Notes: generated by a model not told the origin, from the letters alone. 64,000 bases of DNA from Epibacterium sp. Ofav1-8 (GCF_022348185.1 NZ_JAKRFD010000005.1:293214-357213), one strand, 5' to 3'; shown: positions 48,014 to 55,540, numbered from the stretch's first letter. Made by a program: numbers and translations.

Positions 48014-50581
48014 TCACATGAACGGGTTCAGGGACACGTAGTCCTTGATGTATTCGGGGATGCGTTTGCGCCACTCTTGAGGAACGTCCTTGAGATCGCG
48101 CGTGGTGAAGGTGGGATGTACATTGAGGTCCGCGAACTGGCCAGCGTCGATCTTGGCGCGAACGTGAGCATCACGGATGTAGGCCTCGAAGAAATAACGC
48201 ATTTCACGGATGCGGTCGCCTTCCTCGGGCTGCTGGTCGGTCAGGAACTTCTGGAATTCGTCTTCGATCAGCTCAGACTTGCTCTTGAATTTGGGGATGA
48301 AGCCGAACGCTTTTTCGATCAGCTCGCGCACCGAGATACGGCGGTCCACCCCTGCGGCACGGCGCAGTTTCTCAAGGTTGAAGTACTCGCTCGGTTTGTC
48401 GAAGATTTCTTCGATCACGTGGCGAGTGGCGGCCTCCCAATTTTGCGCATCCACCAGTTGGGAAAGCGTATCGTCGCCTCGTACGCGTTCTTCAAACTTG
48501 CGGAACAGTTCACGATCAATCCGCATCCCGTCGGTGCCGATCTGGGTTTCAACCTGCGAGACGACTTCATCAGGATCGAAATGCTCGTAGGTGCCGATCC
48601 CACCGTGCGTGGTACCACCTTCACCCCCTTCTCCGCCCGTAGATAACGGCATTGAAGGTGTGGGAGGGAGCGTCAACTCCTCGTCGTATTTGAACTTCTC
48701 CTCGAAGTACTCGCAGTTGGCGAAGAAGTCGAACAGCCTGAACGTGTCTTTCGCGACATCGCCAAGTGCCGCTTTCTCGGCAGGATCGAACATTTCTTCA
48801 ACGAAGTTGTGCTTGCGAGTGCCACGTCCTTTGATCTGCACGAAATCAGACGGCGAGAACACAGGCCGCATCAGGGCGAGGTTCAAGAGATCAGGGCAAT
48901 CGTAACCCGTGGTCATCATGCCGACAGTAACGCAGACCCGCGCCTTGCATGTGCGATAGTTCTCCAAGAAGCCGCTATGGCCACCAAGGTTGTTGTTGGC
49001 AAAGTTCACGGTCATACGCTGGGCATCAGGGACGTGGCTCGTCACCTGCATGGCGAAATCAGAGTTGTATCGCCCCGGCCAAAGCTGATCGGCCATTTCA
49101 TTCAGTACCTGGGTAATTTTTGCCGCGTGGTTTTGGCTTACAGCAAATGCGATGGTCTTGCCAAACTCTCTGGAGATCGGATCTCGCAGACCATGCTCCA
49201 ACAATGTCTTGCAAAATGCCAAGTTGGTTGCTTCAGCAAAAAACTTTTTCTCGAAGTCCCTGCCTGCAAACGCTTCTTTGGCTTCATTCCCATCCTCATC
49301 GACAGTCTCAACAACGAAACCTTCGTCGGAGAGGAGTTGGGTTGTCACACCCGTACGAGCGTCGACAACATAGGGATTGATCAGAAATCCGTCTCGCACC
49401 CCATCAATGAGGGAGTAGCGATAGGTTGGATCGCCCGACGCACATCCGAAAGTCCTGTAGGTATCGAGCATCGAGCGCCGTTCGGTCTCACGTGGGTCGC
49501 GTTCAGCACGGTCTTTCTCGCTACCTTTCAGATAGTCACGCGGTGTAGCGGTCAAACCCAGCTTGTAACCGATGAAGTATTCGAAGACAGCTCGCGCGTT
49601 GCCACCGATGGAACGGTGAGCTTCATCCGAAATCACGAGATCAAAATCTGTGGGCGCGAAGTGACGACGGAATTTATCGTTGAACAATAGCGATTGCACC
49701 GTCGTCACAACTATATCGGCCTTTCGCCAATCATCCTTTTGCTCTTTGTAGATCACGGATGTGAAATCGTTCTTCAAATATCCCTTAAAGGCTTTGTCTG
49801 CTTGCACCTCCAATTCAAGGCGATCAACCAGAAACAATACACGCTTGGCATTTCTGGTTTTAAGGAACAGCTTGATCAAGGCGGCAGAAGTTAACGTCTT
49901 GCCTGTGCCCGTAGCCATTTCGAAAAGAAACCGAGTTGCCCCATTCTTTGCAGCATCTTGGACGCTACGCACAGCGCCGAGCTGGTACTTTCGCAAAAAG
50001 CGGAGCTTATTCTTCTCAACGAAGCTGGCACGTTCAGCCTCAACGCGCCACGCTGCTTCTTGAACAAAACCAGGCATCTGTGTGAGGGCGATGTAGTCCT
50101 CGTCAACGTGTTCGTTGGCCAAGCGCTCAGCATCAGGCTCGAATTTGTAGTGGTTTCCGATCTCTTCTGGCGCTGGAAACGCGGAAATCACTGTGGGGTT
50201 TCCCTGCCTTAGATCCCACAGATGATGAATATTCCCGTTACTCAGGATGACAAATCGGGCGTTCTGAGACCGAGCATAGCGTCGAGCTTGCTCTTTGCCG
50301 ACAAGCGGGTTCTTATCTTCGGATTTCGCCTCCAAGATGATGAGAGGTTTACCATTTCCGTCCAAGAGCAAGAAATCGATAAAGCCATCGGCGGTCTTTT
50401 CCAAGTCCTTGCCGAGTGCATCCAGATCGTTTTGTGTGATCTTTACGTTTGGCTCCAAGACAACATTGGCGGGGCCGTTACTATCATCGAAAAACCGCCA
50501 CCCCGCATTCTCTAGGAGCCTATTAATTTTTATTCTGGCCGTTGCCTCTTTGCTCGCCAATGCTAACGGTCTCCAGGCCAA
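48014..50581 (-). CDS. hsdR: Type I restriction endonuclease R subunit (EcoEI-like)
   Basis: The 855-residue protein has an N-terminal PD-(D/E)xK nuclease (IDFLLLDGNGKPLIILEAKSE). A SF2 translocase follows with Walker A ATGTGKTLTSA, DEAH box ISDEAHRSIGG and motif VI GRGTRKHNFVE. The C-terminal helical domain binds the methylase complex. It cuts DNA lacking the hsdM-directed methylation after translocation. It is first in a minus-strand operon. Residues about 640-657 are a Gly/Glu/Thr-rich low-complexity insert encoded by a DNA segment with an inverted repeat. Confidence 0.95.
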   Translation of the reverse strand: MAWRPLALASKEATARIKINRLLENAGWRFFDDSNGPANVVLEPNVKITQNDLDALGKDLEKTADGFIDFLLLDGNGKPLIILEAKSEDKNPLVGKEQARRYARSQNARFVILSNGNIHHLWDLRQGNPTVISAFPAPEEIGNHYKFEPDAERLANEHVDEDYIALTQMPGFVQEAAWRVEAERASFVEKNKLRFLRKYQLGAVRSVQDAAKNGATRFLFEMATGTGKTLTSAALIKLFLKTRNAKRVLFLVDRLELEVQADKAFKGYLKNDFTSVIYKEQKDDWRKADIVVTTVQSLLFNDKFRRHFAPTDFDLVISDEAHRSIGGNARAVFEYFIGYKLGLTATPRDYLKGSEKDRAERDPRETERRSMLDTYRTFGCASGDPTYRYSLIDGVRDGFLINPYVVDARTGVTTQLLSDEGFVVETVDEDGNEAKEAFAGRDFEKKFFAEATNLAFCKTLLEHGLRDPISREFGKTIAFAVSQNHAAKITQVLNEMADQLWPGRYNSDFAMQVTSHVPDAQRMTVNFANNNLGGHSGFLENYRTCKARVCVTVGMMTTGYDCPDLLNLALMRPVFSPSDFVQIKGRGTRKHNFVEEMFDPAEKAALGDVAKDTFRLFDFFANCEYFEEKFKYDEELTLPPTPSMPLSTGGEGGEGGTTHGGIGTYEHFDPDEVVSQVETQIGTDGMRIDRELFRKFEERVRGDDTLSQLVDAQNWEAATRHVIEEIFDKPSEYFNLEKLRRAAGVDRRISVRELIEKAFGFIPKFKSKSELIEDEFQKFLTDQQPEEGDRIREMRYFFEAYIRDAHVRAKIDAGQFADLNVHPTFTTRDLKDVPQEWRKRIPEYIKDYVSLNPFM
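48616..48660. repeat. Inverted repeat inside hsdR coding a low-complexity insert
   Basis: CACCTTCA (48616-48623) and TGAAGGTG (48653-48660) bound a 29-base centre within hsdR. The encoded stretch is Pro/Ser then Gly/Glu/Thr-rich, unlike its surroundings. It looks like a small palindromic element captured in frame in a linker before the C-terminal domain. Confidence 0.45.
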
Positions 50582-50921
50582 GCTGCTACAATATCAGCAG
50601 TTAACCTCAAGTGCTCAATGACTTCCACAGTATTCGCCAGTGACTGCTTCCACAAGTTACTCCAAATTTCGACGCTCCTGCAGCGAAAGCCCCGTTTCCG
50701 CCCACCTGCATGCGAACCCGTCGCGACTATGCGACAGGTCGGAGGTCCGTTAATGGGATGTATCGGCTGCTTCACCCAGCAGGTTAGTCTCCCACATCCG
50801 TAGTCTGAAACGATCGGAGAATTCACGTCAGGGATAGAGCTTGCTCGCCAGCGCTGACAGACCGGCCATTAACAGCGTTGATACAGGGAGATTTCGCTCT
50901 TCGCTTTTTGCCACAGTCTGA
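50582..50921. other. 340-base gap upstream of hsdR
   Basis: No convincing gene is seen. Short frames such as 50563-50826 (minus) overlap the hsdR start and have atypical Cys/Arg/Trp-rich translations. The segment must contain the promoter for the minus-strand restriction operon. I could not single out one good -35/-10 pair. Confidence 0.45.
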
Positions 50922-51158
50922 TCAGCTGAGTTGGACGCGGCGGGTTTTGCCGCTTCCGCTCGCTTTCAGCTCACCGCTATTGATCTTGCGTCGGATAGTG
51001 GACGGATCGCATTTCAAGATGCGGGCAGCTTCGGGTATGGAAAGCCAATCCTCACGACGCGACAGCTCTGCCGATGCAAGCAGCTTTTCGATCTTGGTGA
51101 GGCGATCAATGAGGTCACTGAGCGCGCCAGCATCAACCGCGATGAGTTGTTGGGTCAT
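50922..51158 (-). CDS. Helix-turn-helix excisionase/AlpA-like protein
   Basis: The 78-residue protein has a short coiled N-terminus followed by a MerR/excisionase-type helix-turn-helix (WLSIPEAARILKCDPSTIRRKINSGELKA) ending in a basic wing, GKTRRVQL. Small proteins of this type direct phage excision or regulate integrase. Its place between the restriction operon and the lysogeny genes fits a prophage Xis, but it could equally be a transcription factor for either side. Confidence 0.75.
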   Translation of the reverse strand: MTQQLIAVDAGALSDLIDRLTKIEKLLASAELSRREDWLSIPEAARILKCDPSTIRRKINSGELKASGSGKTRRVQLS

Positions 51159-51217
51159 ATGCTATCCTTCATTGCTGCGGGAGCAATCATGTCTTTGGTT
51201 TGTATCGTGAGTGGTGT

Positions 51218-51724
51218 TCAGCGCGTTGCTGGCGCTAAAGATTGGCCGCTGTATGGGCAATCCGGGCGGCCATCGCTGGCGCGGCGGGACACGCGCGCAG
51301 AGGCGATCTTGATCCAGCCGTTCAGCGCGCCTTGGCGGGATGTTCCGCTGCATTGAATGCCCATCAGATCCACCAGCCAAAGCGCCTCGTCATAGACCCA
51401 TGCGTCTGACACGGGCGCAGTGATACATCCGCCAAGATCCGTGAACTGTTCGGACCTCTGATGCATCGGTGTAGCTCTGAGCGTCTCCGTCGCGGCATAT
51501 AGCGCGAGGGTGTTGATCGCGGCGGATGATGCGCGGGCGGTGGGCAACTTGGAGGATTGATCCGCCCGCGCCAGATCCGCATCGCAGGAGCGATGCGAAA
51601 CCTCGGTGTTGGCTGCGCCGCGCAATCCTCCAACGCGGCTCAGGTGTTCACTGACCTCAGACGGGCGGAGCCCGTGGGGGTCGTCCGCCATGGGTGCGGA
51701 ACCTTGAGAGATAGGGTGTGTCAT
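51218..51724 (-). CDS. Hypothetical phage protein
   Basis: This 168-residue frame has no family I recognise. It begins just downstream of the 93-residue minus-strand gene and reads the same way, with phage-like spacing. The C-terminal half contains a plausible helix, VYDEALWLVDLMGIQCSG. The N-terminal half is Ser/Ala-rich and probably disordered. The real start may be the internal ATG at codon 12 (MADDPHGLRPSEVS). It is likely controlled from the operator pair at 52056-52103. Confidence 0.5.
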   Translation of the reverse strand: MTHPISQGSAPMADDPHGLRPSEVSEHLSRVGGLRGAANTEVSHRSCDADLARADQSSKLPTARASSAAINTLALYAATETLRATPMHQRSEQFTDLGGCITAPVSDAWVYDEALWLVDLMGIQCSGTSRQGALNGWIKIASARVSRRASDGRPDCPYSGQSLAPATR

Positions 51725-51741
51725 TGCGGGTGCGCCTCGCC

Positions 51742-52023
51742 TTACGCCGCATGGGGGCCGTGCGGGGTGATCTGGCGATCCGCCATGACGCGGCGCACCT
51801 TGTGGCCGACACGCTCCAAGACCTGCTCGGTCGGCTCTGGCGTCGGCGCCGGGCGCTCGACCAAATGCGCAGCCCGCAGGCGTGCCGGGTCAAAGCCCTG
51901 GCCGCGCGCGGCCTTCAGTGTTGCCCAGGCTGTTGTGAAGAGATGCGGGCTGTCGAGGTGATCCTCGGGCGAGCCTGCGATCTGCTGCGCGTCCCGCAGC
52001 ACGGTTTCCAGTCTGTCTTGCAT
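51742..52023 (-). CDS. Small hypothetical phage early protein
   Basis: The 93-residue product starts at ATG 52023 behind a strong GGAGG ribosome site and lies just downstream of two CI-type operators. It is unrelated to any family I know. Sequence such as LFTTAWATLKAARGQGFDPARLRAAHLVE is helical. It is the first gene of the leftward early transcript, where phages often encode recombination or control functions. Confidence 0.6.
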   Translation of the reverse strand: MQDRLETVLRDAQQIAGSPEDHLDSPHLFTTAWATLKAARGQGFDPARLRAAHLVERPAPTPEPTEQVLERVGHKVRRVMADRQITPHGPHAA

Positions 52024-52055
52024 TCAATCCTCCATCGGTTGATGGGGATGACGTA

Positions 52056-52103
52056 ATCCGAAAAATGTGAACTGATCAAGTCAGTGGTTCAAAAAATTCG
52101 GAT
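52056..52103. promoter_or_regulatory. Paired phage operators at the leftward promoter
   Basis: ATCCGAAAAATGTGAAC (52056-52072) and GTTCAAAAAATTCGGAT (52087-52103) are inverted copies of one 17-bp site, facing each other across ACTGA-N5-TCAGT. On the minus strand TTGATC, then the first operator within an 18-base spacer, then TACGTC resembles a promoter for the 52023 gene. The same site type recurs near the cro-like gene. Confidence 0.65.
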
Positions 52104-52252
52104 AATTTACTGTTGGCGTTCGTTCGGAAGTTTAGATTATATGAGAACAAAAACAGAACATTCGGGAATCGGAGAGGTAAGTTTGTTACAGGTGTTGGCG
52201 TTGGCGCGCCGTATTGGGGTGGATCTCAACCTTATTTGTGATCCGCTTTGGG

Positions 52253-52555
52253 CTATTCGTCTTGCAGTGCTGAGAAGAGTCTGTCCTGAACGTCCTGCGG
52301 AAGTTGAGCAAAGTCACCATGGAGGATGAAATTAAAGTCGATCCGATGCTGCCGGTAGTAATACTTCATGGTGGCAATGCTTGGAGCGCCTCTACTCTCC
52401 TGGCTGTGGAATGTAGTCTTCTTCAAGCCAAGTTGCTTCGCGACTTCTAGCTGCTGCAGTCCAAGAGAATTGCGTGCGGCCAGAAGGCGCACTCGAATAG
52501 CTTCGGGCGATACATCGCCCGTGCGGGCTAGGCGTTCTTTGGTGTCGATGTTCAT
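52253..52555 (-). CDS. CI-like XRE-family repressor
   Basis: The 100-residue protein contains a helix-turn-helix of the XRE/Cro-CI class at about residues 20-75 (IRVRLLAARNSLGLQQLEVAKQLGLKKTTFHSQESRG is split here: recognition helix near KKTTFHSQE). A short C-terminal tail follows. There is no peptidase or oligomerisation domain like lambda CI. It is divergent from the Cro-like gene with two operators between them, and is the best candidate for the lysogeny repressor. Confidence 0.78.
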   Translation of the reverse strand: MNIDTKERLARTGDVSPEAIRVRLLAARNSLGLQQLEVAKQLGLKKTTFHSQESRGAPSIATMKYYYRQHRIDFNFILHGDFAQLPQDVQDRLFSALQDE

Positions 52556-52573
52556 AGGGACTATCTACTTCAG

Positions 52574-52590
52574 GTCCGAATAAATTGAAC
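52574..52590. promoter_or_regulatory. Phage operator between ci-like and cro-like genes, site 1
   Basis: GTCCGAATAAATTGAAC is the reverse complement of GTTCAATTTATTCGGAC, which agrees with the 52087 site at most positions. It lies 19 bases before the CI-like start, suited to autoregulation. Confidence 0.65.
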
Positions 52591-52607
52591 TTTCTCATCG
52601 TCGGATC

Positions 52608-52636
52608 TTGATGGTCTGAATAATTCGGACTATCGG
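52608..52636 (+). promoter_or_regulatory. Promoter of the cro-like gene with embedded operator
   Basis: TTGATG (52608-52613) and TATCGG (52631-52636) are separated by exactly 17 bases. Those bases are a near-palindromic operator, GTCTGAATAATTCGGAC (52614-52630). Repressor bound there would cover the whole promoter. The predicted transcription start is at or next to the ATG at 52643, implying a very short or leaderless message. Confidence 0.65.
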
Positions 52637-52642
52637 TTGTGC

Positions 52643-52876
52643 ATGAGCACAAGAAATCTGATCAATGAGCTTGGCGGGTACAGGGCCGTCGCTGCACGTC
52701 TCGGCAAGAGTCCGACGACAGTACACACCCATATGCAGGCGGGCGTCCTACCTGCGGCTTGGTATGATGCACTCTGTGTGATGGCAGTGGAGGCTGAGGT
52801 TTGTGAACCAAATCGAGGTCTCTTCTCATTTCTTGCAGTTGCGGGTGAAAATGATGCAAAGGACGCAGCCGCATGA
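52643..52876 (+). CDS. Cro-like DNA-binding protein (CarphIsopro-type helix-turn-helix)
   Basis: The 77-residue protein has a compact helix-turn-helix, LGGYRAVAARLGKSPTTVHTH then MQAGVLPAAWYDALC, as in small Cro-like phage regulators. The start is ATG 52643; an in-frame TTG at 52637 would add two residues. Its promoter contains an operator, and it is divergent from the CI-like gene. It should favour lytic growth. It overlaps the next gene by 4 bp. Confidence 0.78.
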   Translation: MSTRNLINELGGYRAVAARLGKSPTTVHTHMQAGVLPAAWYDALCVMAVEAEVCEPNRGLFSFLAVAGENDAKDAAA

Positions 52877-53196
52877 GCCGCCCGCGTCTAACCCTGATCG
52901 TGAACAATGATGTGCCATGCGACCAGCCTGGCACGTCCGCTGACCAAGCGTCTTGGTCAAATCAGTTGGACCCTCATGCGCTGAAGGTCAGCGCGCCTGA
53001 CCTTTGGTCGGCCTATTTCCACGCGCGGTTTCATAGTCCGCGAGAGGTGGCGCTATTTTGCGATGTCTCGTTTCAGACCGCGCTCAACTGGTGGGGCGCG
53101 GTGACAGCGCCCGCCAGCCATACCGCCTTGCTGATGATCCTCACCGATCCTGGCGCGGCGGCGTTCTTTCAGGATCAATTGGCGAGGGCCGCATGA
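52873..53196 (+). CDS. Hypothetical phage early protein
   Basis: The 107-residue product is not in a family I recognise by name. Its central part (WSAYFHARFHSPREVALFCDVSFQTALNWWGAVTAP) reads like a helix-turn-helix with a tryptophan-rich recognition helix, so DNA binding is possible. It overlaps the Cro-like gene and the next gene by 4 bp each, making a coupled early operon. Confidence 0.65.
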   Translation: MSRPRLTLIVNNDVPCDQPGTSADQASWSNQLDPHALKVSAPDLWSAYFHARFHSPREVALFCDVSFQTALNWWGAVTAPASHTALLMILTDPGAAAFFQDQLARAA

Positions 53197-53459
53197 TGGT
53201 ACGGAATTCCTCACCCCGGATCGAGCGGATTGCCTATCAGATCTGGTGGCTGATCCAGGACAGTGCCGGCGAATGCACCCTGCAAGATATGGCGGAGTTT
53301 ACCGGCGCCTCGATACGCACCTGCACCCAGATCTGCCGCTATCGCGGCTGGGCCGGGGCCTATCGCAAGATGGTGAAGAGACCCGCGGCAGAGAGCGGCC
53401 CGCGGATGATCGAGGCGCTGGATGGCGAGCTGTCAGCCCTGTTCGGGGAAGCGGCCTGA
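53193..53459 (+). CDS. Small helix-turn-helix phage protein
   Basis: The 88-residue protein contains a winged-helix-like pattern: RIAYQIWWLIQDSAGECTLQDMAEFTGASIRTCTQICRYRGW spans residues near 10-52 in two parts, with the recognition helix around SIRTCTQICRY. The start ATG 53193 overlaps the preceding stop. It is probably a regulator or replication accessory of the early region. No specific family name can be given. Confidence 0.65.
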   Translation: MMVRNSSPRIERIAYQIWWLIQDSAGECTLQDMAEFTGASIRTCTQICRYRGWAGAYRKMVKRPAAESGPRMIEALDGELSALFGEAA

Positions 53460-53483
53460 TGTTGTGCGCAACAGGGGGCCGCT

Positions 53484-54110
53484 ATGGCGCTTGATCCAGT
53501 TCGAGATGCGCGCGGCGCACCACGCTACCGCTGCATTTGCGATGATTGCGGGCGCGAGGACACGGTCGCGGCCCGCCATGGGCGAGATGGCAGCGACGGG
53601 CACGGCCAGGCGGTGTCCAAAATTCAACGGTTGGGGTGGTCCTATATCGGCAAACGACTGCGGTGCGGCACCTGTGAGGCAAAAAGAAAGGTGGAAAAGA
53701 TGGCAGCAAAAACAGAGCAGAAAACACCTGCCGAAACGGCCCCGCGTGAACCCACGCGGGTGCAAAAGCGCGAGATCATGGAAATCCTAAGCGAGGTCTA
53801 TGATCATGATCGGCAGTGCTACTGCGGTGGCGAAACCGATGACACGGTGGCCAAGGTGCTGAATGTCATGCCCGGCTGGGTCGCGAGTATCCGCGATGAG
53901 TTCTTTGGGCCGGGAGGCAGCAATGACGACATGGCCGCCCTTGGCGATGAAATCCGCAAGTTCATGCAGGACACGCAGGCGCGTCTGACCGCTGCGAAAT
54001 TGGAGGTGGAGAGCCTGGAGGCTGTTATTGGTCGCGTGTCCTCGATGGCGAAAACTCTGGATCAGATCAAAGACGCCGTTGGCCCGCGTAACCTGGTGAG
54101 GGTCAAATGA
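53484..54110 (+). CDS. Phage protein with zinc-ribbon-like N-terminus
   Basis: The 208-residue protein has cysteine pairs C19-x2-C22 and C61-x2-C64, suggesting a zinc ribbon over residues 15-65. A Lys/Glu/Thr-rich linker follows, then a helical domain (VQKREIMEILSEVYDHDRQCYC) and a C-terminal coiled segment (LTAAKLEVESLEAVIGRVSSM). The overall look is of a DNA-associated early protein. The stop overlaps the next start by 4 bp. Confidence 0.65.
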   Translation: MALDPVRDARGAPRYRCICDDCGREDTVAARHGRDGSDGHGQAVSKIQRLGWSYIGKRLRCGTCEAKRKVEKMAAKTEQKTPAETAPREPTRVQKREIMEILSEVYDHDRQCYCGGETDDTVAKVLNVMPGWVASIRDEFFGPGGSNDDMAALGDEIRKFMQDTQARLTAAKLEVESLEAVIGRVSSMAKTLDQIKDAVGPRNLVRVK

Positions 54111-54760
54111 CACAGGTTGCGCAGGTCAAGCTGGTGGAGGCCTCGGATCTTCCGGAATACCCGATCTCGGCGGAAAGCCGGTTGGACTCGCATTACTTCA
54201 TGCCGTTCAACCATGATCGCTATGATCGCAGCGACTTCCGGCGCAAGGCCTACCGTGACCCGGAAGTCGGCTTTTTCGGTATGGAGCTGTTCTTCAAGTC
54301 GCATGGTGAGGCCCCCTTGGGGACCTTGCCCAGCGACGATGACAGCTTGGCCTTTCTGCTGGGGTTGCCGCTGGAGCGGTGGATCCCGCTGAAAGAGCGG
54401 GCGTTTAACCCCCTCTATAACTGGCACCCGGTGCGCTGTGACAACGGTGAAATTCGCCTGGCGCATCCGGTGGTGCAAGAGGTGATGGAGGGCGCGTTAC
54501 GCGGTCATCTGGAGCACAAGGCCAGCAATGAAGACAAGGCGGTCTATGCGCGGCGCAAACGGCTGATCGAGGTGCTGCGCGACATCGGCTGCAGCGAGGA
54601 TCTGTGTTCCGATGAGCTGGCCGTGGCTTGGGTGGATGACTGGCTGCTCAAACACCACCCCGGTCAGAGGCGTATGCCGCAGTTCCAAGCCTCCATCGGA
54701 CGTGCCCTCAAAGAGGCCGTATCTGAGGGCATTGTGGGTCGCCCACGCCGCGCCCCCTGA
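54107..54760 (+). CDS. Phage protein resembling DUF1376-type replication proteins
   Basis: The 217-residue protein contains HYFMPFNHDRYDRSDF and FFGMELFFKSHGEAPLGTLPSDDDSLAFLLGLPLERW (split: Trp/Leu-rich helical part). The layout recalls phage DUF1376/replication-initiator N-terminal domains, where a short-loop helical domain reads developmental thresholds. The C-terminal half is basic (RRKRLIEVL, RRMPQF). An iteron-like repeat follows within 35 bases. A replication role is inferred, with modest certainty. Confidence 0.5.
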   Translation: MTQVAQVKLVEASDLPEYPISAESRLDSHYFMPFNHDRYDRSDFRRKAYRDPEVGFFGMELFFKSHGEAPLGTLPSDDDSLAFLLGLPLERWIPLKERAFNPLYNWHPVRCDNGEIRLAHPVVQEVMEGALRGHLEHKASNEDKAVYARRKRLIEVLRDIGCSEDLCSDELAVAWVDDWLLKHHPGQRRMPQFQASIGRALKEAVSEGIVGRPRRAP

Positions 54761-54791
54761 AATCATTGAAGAAATCCGGCCACCTGTGGGC

Positions 54792-54843
54792 GGAACAGAA
54801 CGGAACATACCAGAACAGTTCCGAACAGAATGGAACAGTTCCA
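54792..54843. repeat. Iteron-like GAAC/GTTC repeat cluster
   Basis: Six GAAC and two GTTC motifs occur in 52 bases. Two near-copies of GAACAGAAYGGAACA are present, and the palindrome GAACAGTTC occurs twice. Clusters like this serve as phage replication origins or as operator arrays. It lies in a 195-base gap after a possible replication protein. Confidence 0.6.
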
Positions 54844-54863
54844 GACATAAGAGAGGAAATGAA

Positions 54864-54938
54864 ATGAGAGAATATGAAATGAGATTTCGTTCCGCTCCCA
54901 CTCGGGCCGAGCAGCCTGTGGATATGTCGGAACGCTGA
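54864..54938 (+). CDS. Possible 24-residue peptide
   Basis: An ATG follows AGGA by six bases, just after the repeat cluster, and encodes a 24-residue Arg/Glu-rich peptide (MREYEMRFRS...). It stops 17 bases before the next gene. Leader peptide or chance frame cannot be decided from sequence. Confidence 0.2.
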   Translation: MREYEMRFRSAPTRAEQPVDMSER

Positions 54939-54955
54939 GAAAAAGAGGTGCAGGA

Positions 54956-55540
54956 ATGAATACGAAAGAACAGGCCGCCGGTGAGGCGCGAGTGCAGGAT
55001 TTGTTGATCACGCCGCTGGAGGCGTTGGGACTGGCACGGCCTTCCACGCTGACCAAGGCGCAGTTTGCGGTGATGCTCCGTGAGCTGCGTCAGAAGCTGG
55101 CGTATATGACCCCGGCAAACCTTGCGATCTTGCGGGATTGGGTTGAGGCGCACCCGGGCGGTAAGGATAAGGACAGGTTCCCCATTGGGCTCAAGATCCT
55201 GAACAAGGCGCGCGATATCCAGTTACCGGACAGCGGGCCTTCGCCGTTGTTGTTGAAGGCCTTTACAGACGAACTTGGACATAAGGCACTTGCTGAGGGT
55301 TGGGCACCGGAGTTGCTGCGTTACCTGCGCGGTGCGCGCGTTTGGCCAGGGCCATACACAATCACCCAGATCCGCAATGAGGCGGATGGGGCTGTGCGCC
55401 GGATGGCGGATATCGAGATGCGCGCTGGCCGTGGGGATCGGTTGTCGATGGAGGATGAGAGCTTTCGCGCGCGGCGGTCTGAAGCGCTGCAGAAATGCCG
55501 GGAGATTGCAGACAAGGCGCAGCGGGGTGCAGCAGCATGA
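54956..55540 (+). CDS. Hypothetical phage early protein
   Basis: The 194-residue protein starts behind AAGAGGTGCAGGA. No named family is recognised. It reads as largely helical with basic stretches near the C-terminus (FRARRSEALQKCREIADKA). A central segment, FPIGLKILNKARDIQLP, is conserved-looking but unassigned. Overlap of its stop with the next start by 4 bp ties it to the following gene. Confidence 0.6.
   Translation: MNTKEQAAGEARVQDLLITPLEALGLARPSTLTKAQFAVMLRELRQKLAYMTPANLAILRDWVEAHPGGKDKDRFPIGLKILNKARDIQLPDSGPSPLLLKAFTDELGHKALAEGWAPELLRYLRGARVWPGPYTITQIRNEADGAVRRMADIEMRAGRGDRLSMEDESFRARRSEALQKCREIADKAQRGAAA

Noticed and set aside
52084..52329. 81-codon plus-strand frame between the phage operators
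   Set aside because: It overlaps the CI-like gene on the other strand, lacks a ribosome site and has no helix-turn-helix or other signature.
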